A stretch of 64,000 bases of DNA from Myxococcota bacterium (GTDB taxonomy: Bacteria; Myxococcota_A; UBA9160; SMWR01), in assembly GCA_022447545.1 (NCBI GenBank), contig JAKVBI010000029.1, forward strand, positions 1-64,000, in the 5' to 3' direction. The notes beneath the pieces were generated by a model. The model ran no database searches, had not been told where the DNA came from, and saw only the letters and a list, made by a program, of their open reading frames with translations. The first letter of the stretch is position 1; the number at the start of each line of letters is the position of its first letter. Shown piece by piece: positions 25,640 through 35,716 of this stretch. Made by a program: the position numbers and the translations under genes.

Positions 25640-26331
25640 CGCGCGTAGGTGTCTTCCAGGTACCGAACGATGTCCGCGGACTCGAACAATGCCGTGTCGG
25701 TGTTGGGATCGACCAGATAAGGAACCTGCATTCGTTGGGAACGCTCGACGAAGGCTTCTCGGCGAGGGCTGCCCTTTGCGACATTATGCAACCAGTAGGG
25801 CAATTCCAGACTGCAAAGCACCTCTCGCACCACGCGACAATAGGGAGAGGCCTCGAAGCTGTACAACTCCAGCGGGGCCTCGGGTGCCCTGGCATCGCGA
25901 TACCAAACGCCCTGATTGGCTCGAACCAGGGTCGCGGCACTGGCCGTCAAGAGAGTCAGGGGCCCCAGTAGCAAGCCCAACGGAGGACTCCCGTTTCCAT
26001 AGCGCTCAAACAGGTAACGGATGATCGCGTCCGACTCGTACATCTCGGAACCGGTGTTGGGATCGATCAGATAGGGGAACTGAGCCTTTCCCCCCCTTTC
26101 CACCAGTTGTGGACGGAAGCGGGGGCCCCCTTTGGGACAGGGATGAATCTGAGCATCGAGATCTAGGATCGATAGCGCTTCACGAACTTTTCGACAGAAC
26201 GGGCAGCCTTCGAACTCGAACAATTCGAGGGCGTGCTCGGGTCTCGCGCCGAGCTCGGCAACGCGAAAACCTGCGCCGCCCCGGACCAGGGTGGCGATCA
26301 CTGAAGTGGTGACATCGATGGTTCGGTTCAT
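25636..26331 (-). CDS. Tandem glutaredoxin/GST-N-domain protein
   Basis: The 231-residue protein has two thioredoxin-fold N-terminal GST-like domains in a row. The first has ELFEFEGCPFCRKVREAL with a CxxC (Cys43, Cys46). The second has ELYSFEASPYCRVVREVL, where the first Cys is Ser (Ser162) and only Cys165 remains. Both are followed by PYL(I/V)DPNT and a closing DAIIRYL or DIVRYL motif, the glutathione-binding cis-Pro and Ser/Asp region. The arrangement is an internal duplication in which one half kept a dithiol and the other a monothiol. Redox or glutathione-transfer function is likely; the partner is unknown. It overlaps the PP2C gene by four bases. Confidence 0.82.
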   Translation of the reverse strand: MNRTIDVTTSVIATLVRGGAGFRVAELGARPEHALELFEFEGCPFCRKVREALSILDLDAQIHPCPKGGPRFRPQLVERGGKAQFPYLIDPNTGSEMYESDAIIRYLFERYGNGSPPLGLLLGPLTLLTASAATLVRANQGVWYRDARAPEAPLELYSFEASPYCRVVREVLCSLELPYWLHNVAKGSPRREAFVERSQRMQVPYLVDPNTDTALFESADIVRYLEDTYAR

Positions 26332-26613
26332 GGCCTACCTGCCACGGCCGGTCTGCGTGCGCAGGGAGACTAGCGAAACCGTTCTCAGAACCCTGCCGCG
26401 GTTCGAGTGTCCGTCCGACCGTTTGCACAGCATTTGCGTACTGGGTGCATGCCCACAAATCGAGCCGAGGAACGGGTGGAAATTCCCTCAAATTTTTCTA
26501 GAGAAGCTTGGAACGCTGCCGATAGACAGAGAGTTCGCAATGAACGGCGACGACGAACCCAAAATCCACCTCAAGGGCGCTGAATCTGGGAGTGCCATCA
26601 CGGAGCCGAACGA

Positions 26614-26943
26614 ATGGAAACAAATGGACTCGAGCCGGGCCGAAACGAGCCTGCTGGCAGATCGAAACTCCTGGTGGGCTCCACTCTGACCCTGGCGATC
26701 CTGATAGCAGTCGGACTACTCATCTCGGGTGCATGGGTCTCCCCCGCACATCGGGCCAACGCCACCCTTGAAACCCAGCCCGGTGTCGAAATAGGACCTC
26801 TTGCCTTTCGGGCGGTAACTCGCATCCGCGCTCAACCTCGCGACTTGTTGGACGCAAACTCAAAGCGCGCGCTACACGACGACATCCGCTCGTCTCTGGC
26901 ACAAGCCCAGCACGCCCTGGTCCACGAGTTCAAAACGCCCTGA
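26614..26943 (+). CDS. Small membrane-anchored protein of unknown function
   Basis: The 109-residue frame starts at an ATG with GGAG eight bases upstream. After a short polar N-terminus it has one hydrophobic span (LVGSTLTLAILIAVGLLISGAWV broken for length: LTLAILIAVGLLISGAWV), then a soluble tail of about 60 residues rich in Arg, Ala and Gln. I recognise no family. It converges with ribE, and the preceding 282 bases (26332-26613) hold no gene that I can support. Confidence 0.5.
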   Translation: METNGLEPGRNEPAGRSKLLVGSTLTLAILIAVGLLISGAWVSPAHRANATLETQPGVEIGPLAFRAVTRIRAQPRDLLDANSKRALHDDIRSSLAQAQHALVHEFKTP

Positions 26944-26974
26944 AACCCAAGAGACCAGAGATCGGGTGGCACGA

Positions 26975-27577
26975 TCAGGTGTCGGCCCGCGAACGGTCCA
27001 GGTAGCGCTTGACGTACTTGCCCAGAACGTCGGCCTCGAGATTCACCCGATCGCCCGCTGTACGCTCCCCAAGCGTCGTCACCGCAAGCGTGTGAGGGAT
27101 CAGCGCGACGTCGAATCCATCTTCTGCGACGCCCACGACAGTGAGGGCCACGCCATCGACGGTGACAGAGCCTTTTTCTACCAGATAGTCGGTGACTGCA
27201 GTCCCGCAAGAAATGAAAAGGCGCACGTCTTCTCCGACGCGGGCAAGCTCGCGTACACGACCCGTTCCATCGACGTGGCCCTGGACGATGTGTCCATCAA
27301 AGCGGCCGTCGGCCGGCATCGCGCGCTCCAGGTTTACCCGTCGAGCAGTGGAGAATTCTCCCAGCGCAGTGCGCTCCAGAGTCTCGGGAATCACATCGAC
27401 CCTGAAGCGATCGGATTCCATTTCCGTCACCGTCAAACAGACGCCATCGACCGCAATGCTGTCACCCAGCCGCAAGCCATCCATCACCTCAGGCGCGCGA
27501 ATCAAGAAACAGCGAGCATCGCCCCGCTGTTCGACGGCCATCACTTCTCCCAGGGTCTCGACGATCCCGGTGAACAC
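26975..27577 (-). CDS. ribE: Riboflavin synthase, alpha subunit
   Basis: The 200-residue protein begins MFTGIVETLGEV and has two similar lumazine-binding halves: DSIAVDGVCLTVT with GHIVQGHVDGTGRV, and GSVTVDGVALTVV. The enzyme converts two 6,7-dimethyl-8-ribityllumazine molecules to riboflavin. It starts four bases after thrC, as the last gene of the hom-thrC-ribE run. No other riboflavin gene is in the window, and no FMN riboswitch is seen. Confidence 0.96.
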   Translation of the reverse strand: MFTGIVETLGEVMAVEQRGDARCFLIRAPEVMDGLRLGDSIAVDGVCLTVTEMESDRFRVDVIPETLERTALGEFSTARRVNLERAMPADGRFDGHIVQGHVDGTGRVRELARVGEDVRLFISCGTAVTDYLVEKGSVTVDGVALTVVGVAEDGFDVALIPHTLAVTTLGERTAGDRVNLEADVLGKYVKRYLDRSRADT

Positions 27578-27581
27578 CCGG

Positions 27582-28928
27582 CTAGCTCCTAAAGCGGCGC
27601 TCGATCTGCCGCATCATCTCGTCTCTCACATCCTCATACCGAGCGGGCAATTCGATGGCGGGATTCGGGTATTCGCTGCCGATGCCCTCGAGGTTCATCT
27701 CGTGATACTTCACTTTGAAATCCGTGAACTTGAGGCCATGGGCGGTGGACACAACCACCACCCGTTCTCCCTTTCGAATCTCGCCGCGTCGAATCATCTT
27801 TTCCATGGCTGCCAGCGCTACGCCCGTGTGAGGACAGTTGAACAAACCCGTGCGATCGGCCCGTGCACACGCATCGGCAATCTCAGATTCACTGGCCTGC
27901 TCGACGATCCCGTCGTAACGGCGCAGTGCGGCGATCGCCTTATCGATGGACACCGGATTTCCGATCTGAATGGCCGTGGCCAGGGTCGGGCGCGCCGCGA
28001 TGGGCTCGAAGACTTCGAAATCCTTGAGATAGGACAGATAGAGCGGGTTCGCCGACTCGGCCTGAGCACAAATGATGCGCGGCCGTCGGCCGATCAGCCC
28101 CAGATCGAACGCCATGTCGAGTCCCTTGGCCAAGGCTGAGACGTTGCCGAGGTTGCCCCCGGGCATGACGATCCAGTCGGGCACTTCCCAGTCGAACTGT
28201 TCGCAGATCTCGATGCCCACCGTCTTCTGTCCCTCGATCCGGAGGCTATTCATCGAATTCGCCAGATAGATCCCATCTCTGTCCGAAATCTCACGAACGA
28301 TCTCCATGCAACCGTCGAAATCCGTATCGAGCGCAAATACGATGGCACCATTGGAAACGGGCTGAATCAACTGCGCGACCGACACCTTGCCCCTAGGAAG
28401 AAACACCACGGCGGGGATGTTTGCGGCTGCCGCATAGGCGGAGAGAGCCGCAGAGGTATCTCCAGTAGACGCGCACCCCACGGCGGGGATGGCCTTTCCT
28501 TCGGAAATCATCTCCTTGACCATGGAGACAAGCACCGTCATGCCTAGGTCCTTGAACGACCCCGTATGTGAGTTCCCGCACTGCTTGATCCAAAGATCTT
28601 CGATCCCCAACTGGCGCCCGTAGCGATCGGCCCAGAAAAGATTCGAGTGGCCCTCGTACATGGAAACGACATTCTCATTGTCGACCCCGGGCAGCACCCA
28701 CTCCTTTTTGCCCCAGACTCCCGACCCATAAGGCCACTCGGTCGCGTGACTTCTTTCTCGAAACAGCTTCTTCCAAGACTCGGCGGAGGTTTCACCCAGA
28801 GCCTCGAGATCGTGAACCACCTCGAGCAGGCTGCCATCACTCGCCTTGTAGACGACCTCATCGAGAGAAAAACGCTCGGAAGGGTCGTGGATACTCTGGA
28901 ACCAGGCGCGATAGACGGGTTTGTCCAC
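27582..28928 (-). CDS. thrC: Threonine synthase
   Basis: The 448-residue PLP enzyme has the Lys-bearing [10 protein letters not shown] motif and, after it, [27 protein letters not shown] and [13 protein letters not shown], all of the threonine synthase fold. It turns O-phosphohomoserine into threonine and phosphate. It lies two bases after hom and four before ribE, so the three genes form a tight operon. No homoserine kinase gene lies in this window. Confidence 0.95.
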   Translation of the reverse strand: MDKPVYRAWFQSIHDPSERFSLDEVVYKASDGSLLEVVHDLEALGETSAESWKKLFRERSHATEWPYGSGVWGKKEWVLPGVDNENVVSMYEGHSNLFWADRYGRQLGIEDLWIKQCGNSHTGSFKDLGMTVLVSMVKEMISEGKAIPAVGCASTGDTSAALSAYAAAANIPAVVFLPRGKVSVAQLIQPVSNGAIVFALDTDFDGCMEIVREISDRDGIYLANSMNSLRIEGQKTVGIEICEQFDWEVPDWIVMPGGNLGNVSALAKGLDMAFDLGLIGRRPRIICAQAESANPLYLSYLKDFEVFEPIAARPTLATAIQIGNPVSIDKAIAALRRYDGIVEQASESEIADACARADRTGLFNCPHTGVALAAMEKMIRRGEIRKGERVVVVSTAHGLKFTDFKVKYHEMNLEGIGSEYPNPAIELPARYEDVRDEMMRQIERRFRS

Positions 28929-28930
28929 GG

Positions 28931-30262
28931 CTACAAGTCCTCTTCGATGCGAATCATCCGAGTGGGTGCCGTGACATCGAGCATCCGATCGATGCTGTCG
29001 AGCGCTGCGCGCAGGTCGGATTCGCGAACCGAATGGGTCTGCATCAACACAGAAACCGACTCGGTAGCGCCACCGCGCCCCTTTTGAATCACGGATTCGA
29101 TTCCGACCTCGTGCTCGCCAAGCGTGCTGGCAATCACACCCAGAACACCGGGCCGATCGCGGACGGTCAAACGCAGGTAGGCACGTCCGAAGATCTCTTC
29201 CAGGGGAACCAGGGGCTTCTCCCGCAGCTCACCCGGCAGATAGGACAGTGGTGCCACCCGACCGTGCCCCCCGCGGACCACCTCCCGGGCGATTTCGATC
29301 AAATCCCCCACCACGGCGCTCGCCGTAGGCATCTCTCCGGCACCCGCGCCGTAGGAAAGCGTCGGACCCACGGCATCCCCGGTCACCGCCACCGCGTTCA
29401 TGGCACCGTCCACGTTCGCCAAAAGACTCGTTTTCAATACGAGCACCGGGTGAACTCGCGCTTCGATTCGCTCTGCATTCTCGCCGCGCGCCTTGGCGAT
29501 ACCGAGCAGTTTGATCCGATAACCAAATTCCTCCGCGGCCTCGAAGTCCACCGGGGTAAGGCCGCGAATCCCCTCGGTAGGTACCTGTTCGAAGGTCAGG
29601 CTGGCCCCAAAGGCCATGGCTGCCAACAGTGTGAGTTTGTGAGCGGCATCGATGCCATCGACGTCGAAGGTTGGATCGGCCTCGGCGTAGCCCAGATCCT
29701 GGGCCCGCTTCAACACGACTTCAAACGCCTCTCCCGTCTTCTCCATTTCGGTCAGCACGTAATTCGTGGTGCCATTGAGGATTCCGTGCACCGAGAGAAC
29801 GTTGTTGGCAGCGAACCCCTCGCGTAGGGAGCGGAGTATCGGAATCCCCCCACCTACACTCGCCTCGAAAGCCACATCCACACCCTGGCGGGATGCCGCG
29901 TCGAAAATCTGTTTGCCGTGAAGTGCCAGCAGGGCTTTGTTGGCCGTGACCACATGTTTGCCCGCACCGATCGCACGCAAGCTGAGGTCCAGGGCGAAAT
30001 CGTACCCCCCCACCAATTCGATCACGATATCGACCTCGGGGTCTTCGAGAAGCCCCGCAGTGTCGTCATCGAAACGAATCCCTGTCAGATCCACCCCGCG
30101 ATCGGTCTCCGTGTCGAGATCCGCGATCCGTACCACGCGAAGCGGCACGCCGAGCCGTTGCTCGATGACCGCAGCGTTCTGGGTAAGGACGCGCACCACC
30201 CCCGTACCGATCGTCCCGAGGCCGACAAGACCCACACCTACCGAAGTTCGCTCGCTGCCCAT
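28931..30262 (-). CDS. hom: Homoserine dehydrogenase
   Basis: The 443-residue protein has an N-terminal NAD(P)-binding [13 protein letters not shown], the catalytic region [18 protein letters not shown]-like ([15 protein letters not shown]), [12 protein letters not shown], the Lys-containing [11 protein letters not shown], and a C-terminal ACT domain ([18 protein letters not shown]) that normally binds threonine for feedback control. It reduces aspartate semialdehyde to homoserine. The thrC gene follows two bases on. A gap of 154 bases with no gene separates it from the aminotransferase gene upstream. Confidence 0.96.
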   Translation of the reverse strand: MGSERTSVGVGLVGLGTIGTGVVRVLTQNAAVIEQRLGVPLRVVRIADLDTETDRGVDLTGIRFDDDTAGLLEDPEVDIVIELVGGYDFALDLSLRAIGAGKHVVTANKALLALHGKQIFDAASRQGVDVAFEASVGGGIPILRSLREGFAANNVLSVHGILNGTTNYVLTEMEKTGEAFEVVLKRAQDLGYAEADPTFDVDGIDAAHKLTLLAAMAFGASLTFEQVPTEGIRGLTPVDFEAAEEFGYRIKLLGIAKARGENAERIEARVHPVLVLKTSLLANVDGAMNAVAVTGDAVGPTLSYGAGAGEMPTASAVVGDLIEIAREVVRGGHGRVAPLSYLPGELREKPLVPLEEIFGRAYLRLTVRDRPGVLGVIASTLGEHEVGIESVIQKGRGGATESVSVLMQTHSVRESDLRAALDSIDRMLDVTAPTRMIRIEEDL

Positions 30263-30416
30263 GCCCTTTGCGGCACCTCCAATGAAACCCGCCCTGGAGC
30301 GAGTCGTTCCAAATCCTACTGGAAATCGCGCCGCTCCGGACCCGATCGATACCCGAGCCCCTCAGTCCGCACCCTGGCCCCGCCCCAATCGGTCACGAGC
30401 CAAACGACCGCGAACT

Positions 30417-31625
30417 TCAGGGTTGGGGGCCGTCTCGCAGGTAACGTCGGATGCCCCGAACCGCTTGGCGAATCCGGTGTCGATTCTCGATCAGGGAGAA
30501 ACGAACGTAGCCCTCGCCCGCCTGACCGAAACCGATTCCCGGGGACACCGCCACCTTCGCGTTGAGAAGCAACTGTTTCGCGAACTCCAAGGACCCCATG
30601 GAACGAAAGGCCTCGGGTATCGGAGCCCATACGAACATCGTACCCAGCGGCTTCTCGATCTCCCAGACTCCCTCACCGGGCTGACCCAACCCGTCGATCA
30701 GCGCGTCTCGACGCAATCGGTACTCCTCGGAATTCTCGGCCACCACGTCCTGAGGCCCTCTCAAGGCCACGATACCGCCGATCTGAATGGACTGGGGGAT
30801 CCCGTAATCGAGATAGCTCTTGATCCGGCCGAGGGCGTGGATCATTTCCCGATTGCCGCAGGCGAAGCCCACTCTCCAGCCCGCCATGGAGTGGCTCTTG
30901 GAAAGCGACGTGAACTCGATGGCGACCTCCTTGGCCCCCGGAACCTCGAGAATGCTGGGGGGCTTGTAGCCGTCAAAACAAACCTCGGCGTAGGCGAAAT
31001 CGTGGAGCACCATCAAGTCGTGTCGATGAGCAAACTCGACGATTCGCTCGAAAAAGCCGCGATCCACCACCTGGGTGGTGGGGTTGTGGGGATAGGAGAC
31101 GATCAACATCTTCGGCTTCGGCCAGGTGCGCTGAATGGCGTCCTCGAGATTGACGATAAAATCACTGTCCGGGGTAATGGGTACGTGACGCAGATCGCCG
31201 CCCGCGATGATGACCGAGTACTGATGAATCGGGTACGCGGGATCCGGACACAAAACGACATCTCCGGGCCCGATGGTCACCAGCACGAAATGGGAGAGCC
31301 CTTCCTTCGCCCCAATCACAGCGATCGCTTCCGTCTCGGGGTCGAGTTCCACCCCGTGCCGCCGGTCGTACCATTCGCAGATCGCGGCGCGCAGGTTGGG
31401 GATTCCGCGAGACGCGGAATAGCGGTGGTTTCGGGGATTGCGGGCTGCTTCGGCGATCTTCTCCACGACATGAGGAGGCGTTGGAAGATCGGGATTCCCC
31501 ATACCGAGATCGATGATGTCCTCGCCCGCGCGCCGGGCGCCCATCATCAAGCTGATCACCTCACCCAGCGTGTAGGGCGGTAGTCGGTTCAGCTTGTCGA
31601 AGTCGTGGCGAATCTGCTCGGGCAT
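30417..31625 (-). CDS. Pyridoxal-phosphate aminotransferase (AlaC-like)
   Basis: The 402-residue class I/II aminotransferase has [18 protein letters not shown] near the start, [23 protein letters not shown] (substrate carboxylate-binding Asn), [15 protein letters not shown] and the PLP Lys in [16 protein letters not shown]. The sequence resembles alanine aminotransferase AlaC and the LL-diaminopimelate group. Placement just before hom-thrC, as alaC is in several proteobacteria, favours an alanine/glutamate role. Its start lies inside the end of lipA (37-base overlap). Confidence 0.88.
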   Translation of the reverse strand: MPEQIRHDFDKLNRLPPYTLGEVISLMMGARRAGEDIIDLGMGNPDLPTPPHVVEKIAEAARNPRNHRYSASRGIPNLRAAICEWYDRRHGVELDPETEAIAVIGAKEGLSHFVLVTIGPGDVVLCPDPAYPIHQYSVIIAGGDLRHVPITPDSDFIVNLEDAIQRTWPKPKMLIVSYPHNPTTQVVDRGFFERIVEFAHRHDLMVLHDFAYAEVCFDGYKPPSILEVPGAKEVAIEFTSLSKSHSMAGWRVGFACGNREMIHALGRIKSYLDYGIPQSIQIGGIVALRGPQDVVAENSEEYRLRRDALIDGLGQPGEGVWEIEKPLGTMFVWAPIPEAFRSMGSLEFAKQLLLNAKVAVSPGIGFGQAGEGYVRFSLIENRHRIRQAVRGIRRYLRDGPQP

Positions 31626-32551
31626 GCTTCTTCCTCGGCGCTTCGGTTGGCGCTGACCTCGTCGTAGGCGTCTGCGGCGCGGTAGGACGAGCGCACGAGG
31701 GGGCCGCTTGCCACCTGCGCAAATCCCATCGCCCTTGCACGGGCCGCGAGAGTTCGAAACTCATCCGGCTCCCAGTAGCGATCAACAGGCAGGTGGTGAC
31801 GGCTGGGGCGTAGATACTGTCCAATCGTCACGCTGTCCACCCCTGCCCCCCGTAAGAGATCGAGCACCTCGACGACTTCCTCTTCGTTCTCTCCCAGTCC
31901 CACCATGAGACCTGATTTCACCACGGCAGCAGGCCTCAACCGCCTCGCGTGGGCCAGGACGTCGAGCGAGCGGTCCAGCCGTGAGCCGGGCCTGACCCGC
32001 TTGTAGAGTCGGGGCACGGTTTCCACGTTGTGATTGAAGACATCCGGTGAGGCGGCGCAGACGCGTTCCACCGATTTCCGGTCGCCTTGAAAATCGGGCG
32101 TGAGCACCTCGACACGGACTGATGGCGACTCGTCCCTCAAGGCTCGAATCGTCTCCGCATAGTGGGCGCTCCCACCATCCGGCAGGTCATCGCGGTTGAC
32201 CGACGTGAGAACGACGTGGGACAGCCCCAGAGAAGCCGCTGTCCGGGCCACCCGACGCGGCTCATCAGGGTCCGGTGGGGCGCTCGGCAATCCGGTGATG
32301 ACGGCGCAGAATCGACAAGCGCGCGTACAGACCCTGCCCAGCAGCATGAAGGTCACATGCCCCTGGGTCCAGCATTCGGACCGATTCGGGCAACGCGCCT
32401 CTTCGCAAACACTGTGAAGGCCCTCTTTTCGCAACCTGCGCTGGAGTGACGCAATCTCCGGCGTTCGGCGCTGGGGGCGGATGCAGTGAGCCGGAAGGCG
32501 CTGATGCTCCAGCTCAGGATCGGCACCGATGCGGACAATGGGCGGCTTCAT
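31589..32551 (-). CDS. lipA: Lipoyl synthase
   Basis: The protein has about 320 residues and both cluster motifs. One is the family-specific [12 protein letters not shown] with CxxxxxCxxxxC spacing; the other is the radical-SAM motif [24 protein letters not shown] and [13 protein letters not shown] follow, as in LipA. It inserts two sulfurs into protein-bound octanoyl groups. I prefer the ATG at 32551 ([11 protein letters not shown]) to one 15 codons earlier (32596), which has no better ribosome site. No lipB is nearby. It overlaps the aminotransferase by 37 bases. Confidence 0.95.
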   Translation of the reverse strand: MKPPIVRIGADPELEHQRLPAHCIRPQRRTPEIASLQRRLRKEGLHSVCEEARCPNRSECWTQGHVTFMLLGRVCTRACRFCAVITGLPSAPPDPDEPRRVARTAASLGLSHVVLTSVNRDDLPDGGSAHYAETIRALRDESPSVRVEVLTPDFQGDRKSVERVCAASPDVFNHNVETVPRLYKRVRPGSRLDRSLDVLAHARRLRPAAVVKSGLMVGLGENEEEVVEVLDLLRGAGVDSVTIGQYLRPSRHHLPVDRYWEPDEFRTLAARARAMGFAQVASGPLVRSSYRAADAYDEVSANRSAEEEACPSRFATTSTS

Positions 32552-32755
32552 TGCGGGTTCAGGATAACGCCTCGGGACGGGGCGCGGTCGGCTCAACCTG
32601 CGAAACTCTGCTCCAAGGGCAGCTCGGAAGCCTCCCCTCCCGCGGATGCGCCCGAACTGCCGGCCCCCTATCCTATTGTCGCGTCGTGTCCTCCCCCGGA
32701 CTGCGTAAATTGCGGCCAGGGGCAGGCTCGGCCGCCGGAGCGACGCAAACCCATC

Positions 32756-34270
32756 GTGTCACCGGTTTCGACCCGACTCCTGGCCGTGTTTCCCGTCGCC
32801 CTGAGTGCGGCCATCTATCTGCCCGTCCTTGATCGCTACTTCTCCTACGACGATTTTCTTCACCTCTACGAGATCGTCGGCTACGGGTTCCCAGCCTTCG
32901 TCTTCAAGCCCCACGGTGGGCACGTACTGATCCCCAGCAACCTCGCTTTTCTGATCAGCTTCGAAGGGTTCGGGCTGGACCCCAGGCCCTATCACGCACT
33001 CGCTCTGTTGACGCACCTGACCAACGTCGCGTTGATGGTGGGCGTGCTGAAGGGCCTCACCCACCGAGCGGATGTGGCAGCCTTTGGCGCCAGCCTGTGG
33101 GGCATCTCGCCAGCCAACATGGGATCCGTGGGGCTCTTTTCAGCGTACGGACATGTCCTGGCCGCCACAGGAATCCTCTGGGTACTGCGGGACGCGGCAT
33201 GCCGCCGACCCGGCGATCCCCCCCTCAAAGCGCGGACGCTCTGGCGCTGGTACGCGCTGCTCCTCCTCTCGGGTACGAGTTTCGGTGTGGGCCTCGGTGT
33301 CGCAACGATGTTCGGTGCAGTCCTGGTGCTCATTCTCTCCAGCCCAGCCGACCGCAAGCGGGTCGCCGTTCCCTTCGCAACGCTCATGATCGTGTTACCC
33401 GCCATCTATCTCGCCGGAATTTCCACCGCAGAGGGAGAATCGAGCAAGGTCGCGAACCATTTGATCTTTTCGATGGGGTTCGTGTTCGACGTTGCAGCAA
33501 TGACCACCTACCTGATCGCCTGGGGCATTGCAGGCCTGCTCCTCGGGCCTCTGATGGCCCATGGGCCCAACCAATTCGTGTGGGGTCCTCTGGCCGGAGA
33601 GCCCATTGCGGCAGGAGGTCCCGTCGCCCTAGCAACTCTTGCCCTCTTCTCGGTGTTCCTGCTGTCGGCTTTCGTACGGGCTCGGCCCAACATACGACTG
33701 CAAATGGTCGGTTGTCTTCTGATCGTGGGGGTCGCCTACGGCCTGATTGCCCTGGGTCGCGTCGAGTTCTATCGGCTCATCGATCAGCCCATGGTTCTCG
33801 CTGCGATCCCCATGCGTTACCACTACGTTGGGCCCATGGCCCTGACACTGACGGCCGGACTCGCATTCGCCGTCCACATCGGACCCGAGACCCAGGAACG
33901 AATTCGCGGGCGAATCGCCTTCTTCCTATGGGCCCCCTTGGCATTCGTCGTCTACGCGCTGACCGCTCCCAACACGCCTTCCCCCATACACGCTCAGACC
34001 CGGGAAGCCGTCCGGAAAGTAATGGACCGGGTCGAGCGATCCGTTCGGGCCCAGCCCGTGGGATCGAACGTTCTGATCAAGAATCGTCCGTTCCCGTATC
34101 TACCGCCATTTGACACGTTTCCTGGGCACGCGGGCATTTTTCTGATTGCCTACCCGTCGAACACCCTGGACGGACGACGGGTTTACTTCGTCGAGGAAAG
34201 CCCGGAGATCCACGAAGCCGCTGCCGCGTTGCCTACCCCTCGAGCCTCGCAACTTCTCATCGCACCCTAA
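32756..34270 (+). CDS. Polytopic membrane protein, GT-C glycosyltransferase-like
   Basis: The protein has about 504 residues and roughly ten hydrophobic spans. The first external loop has YFSYDDFLHLYE, an acidic pair after the first helix as in GT-C enzymes that use polyprenol-linked sugars, and a late soluble tail of about 80 residues follows the last span. I cannot name the exact family. The start is uncertain: I use the GTG at 32756, but no strong ribosome site precedes it. It is divergent from lipA and converges with the permease gene; the short gap between them has no clear terminator. Confidence 0.65.
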   Translation: MSPVSTRLLAVFPVALSAAIYLPVLDRYFSYDDFLHLYEIVGYGFPAFVFKPHGGHVLIPSNLAFLISFEGFGLDPRPYHALALLTHLTNVALMVGVLKGLTHRADVAAFGASLWGISPANMGSVGLFSAYGHVLAATGILWVLRDAACRRPGDPPLKARTLWRWYALLLLSGTSFGVGLGVATMFGAVLVLILSSPADRKRVAVPFATLMIVLPAIYLAGISTAEGESSKVANHLIFSMGFVFDVAAMTTYLIAWGIAGLLLGPLMAHGPNQFVWGPLAGEPIAAGGPVALATLALFSVFLLSAFVRARPNIRLQMVGCLLIVGVAYGLIALGRVEFYRLIDQPMVLAAIPMRYHYVGPMALTLTAGLAFAVHIGPETQERIRGRIAFFLWAPLAFVVYALTAPNTPSPIHAQTREAVRKVMDRVERSVRAQPVGSNVLIKNRPFPYLPPFDTFPGHAGIFLIAYPSNTLDGRRVYFVEESPEIHEAAAALPTPRASQLLIAP

Positions 34271-34302
34271 GATCGATTCGCCCCCGGCCGTGTCAACCGC
34301 CC

Positions 34303-35649
34303 CTAGGCAGTTCCCGGTCCTCCCACTTTACGAGAGAAATAGAAATAGAACGGTAGAGCGGTGGCGGAGATCAGGATTCCTGCCAGGGCCTCGGTGGGGC
34401 GACTGATGGCGATCGCCAACGCCACCCCTCCGCACACGACGAAGTAACAAGCGGGAATCCAGGGATAACCCCAGGCTCGATAGGGTCGCCTCGCATCCGG
34501 ACGAGATCGTCTCAAGTAATAGAGCGCCGCCACATCGGCCATGGTCGCCAGCAGGATCGCAAAGGTCGTGTAGGTCAGCGCACGATCGAAACTGCCCAGC
34601 AGGAGCACGATTGCAACGGCCATCCCCGCCTGCACTCCGATGGCCGCCGAGGGCGTTCGGAACCGTTCGTGAGAGCGATCGACTCCCGCAAAGAAGAGAC
34701 CATCGAGCGCCATCGCATAGGCGATGCGAGGCCCCACCAGGACCGTCGCGTTCAGCGTTCCCAGAATCGATGCCAGTACGAACACGCCGACCAGCACCCC
34801 ACCGCTGGATCCGAACAAAGCGCCTGCAACCGCTTCTCCGACATTGGGCGCGCCACGCAATTCCTCAAGAGGCAGCGCGTAGAGATACACGGCGTTCAAG
34901 AGCAGATACAGGGCCGTACAGATCGCCAAACCCAGAAACAGAGAGCGAGGCACGTTCCTCTCAGGATCCCGAACCTCGCTGGCAACATAGATCGACGAGT
35001 TCCATCCCAGATAGCTGAAGAGGATCGGGGACAACACCAGGGCCAGCATCGACCATTTGACGGCCACCCCTCCCACCATGCCACTGACCAGTCGCCCACT
35101 GTCACCATTCCCGCTCGCGAACGCGATGAACCCAAATGCGACAATCAGCGCGATCTTGAGATACGCCACCCCATTGTTCGCACGGGCCCCCCAACGCACG
35201 CCGAAGAAATTGAGAGCCGAAACGGCAAGAATGAGCATCACGGCGCCAAGGCGCTGAGTGCCCTCGGCGAAAGGGACGAGTCCGCTCAGGCCCGCCATGA
35301 AGCCAACGGCGAGGGTTGCGATGGTTCCCGCGTAGATCACGAGAAAGCTGAGCCAACCCACGACAAAACCCGCCAACGGGTGAAACGCCTCGCGGAGGTA
35401 GACGTAGTCCCCCCCGGCCCGTGGATACATGGCAGCCAATTCGGCGTTGGACAGGGCACCCGCCAACGACAGCAGGCCTCCCAGCAGCCAGGCGACGAAA
35501 ATCAAGCCAGCGCTGGGAATCACGTCCGCGATTCCACCCGGGGTCAGAAAGATCCCAGAGCCCACCACACCCGAAACCACGAGAAGCGTGGCATCGCGCA
35601 GGCCCAATTCCCGGGCGAGACGGTCGCGCGGGTGAGAGGAAGCACTCAC
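34303..35649 (-). CDS. APC-family amino-acid permease
   Basis: The 448-residue protein has about 12 membrane segments. The unwound first helix reads VVSGVVGSGIFLTPGGIA, the Gly-rich substrate and sodium/proton site of APC transporters, followed by AMYPRAGGDYVYLREAF and LGWNSSIYVASEVRDPERNVPRSL. It is closest to the LAT/basic amino acid-polyamine branch. The substrate is not visible. It is followed 32 bases on by the convergent GT-C-like gene, and hppA lies upstream on the same strand. Confidence 0.92.
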   Translation of the reverse strand: MSASSHPRDRLARELGLRDATLLVVSGVVGSGIFLTPGGIADVIPSAGLIFVAWLLGGLLSLAGALSNAELAAMYPRAGGDYVYLREAFHPLAGFVVGWLSFLVIYAGTIATLAVGFMAGLSGLVPFAEGTQRLGAVMLILAVSALNFFGVRWGARANNGVAYLKIALIVAFGFIAFASGNGDSGRLVSGMVGGVAVKWSMLALVLSPILFSYLGWNSSIYVASEVRDPERNVPRSLFLGLAICTALYLLLNAVYLYALPLEELRGAPNVGEAVAGALFGSSGGVLVGVFVLASILGTLNATVLVGPRIAYAMALDGLFFAGVDRSHERFRTPSAAIGVQAGMAVAIVLLLGSFDRALTYTTFAILLATMADVAALYYLRRSRPDARRPYRAWGYPWIPACYFVVCGGVALAIAISRPTEALAGILISATALPFYFYFSRKVGGPGTA

Positions 35650-35716
35650 CCGATCGACTGCAACTCGGGATCACCGGCCACGACGCGCTGCCTCGCCACC
35701 GGATCCGACCTCACCG

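Noticed and set aside
26540-26689. Alternative 49-codon frame (MNGDDEPK...) ahead of the small membrane protein
   Set aside because: It overlaps the better-supported 26614-26943 frame, which has GGAG and a membrane span; this one is polar with no clear ribosome site.
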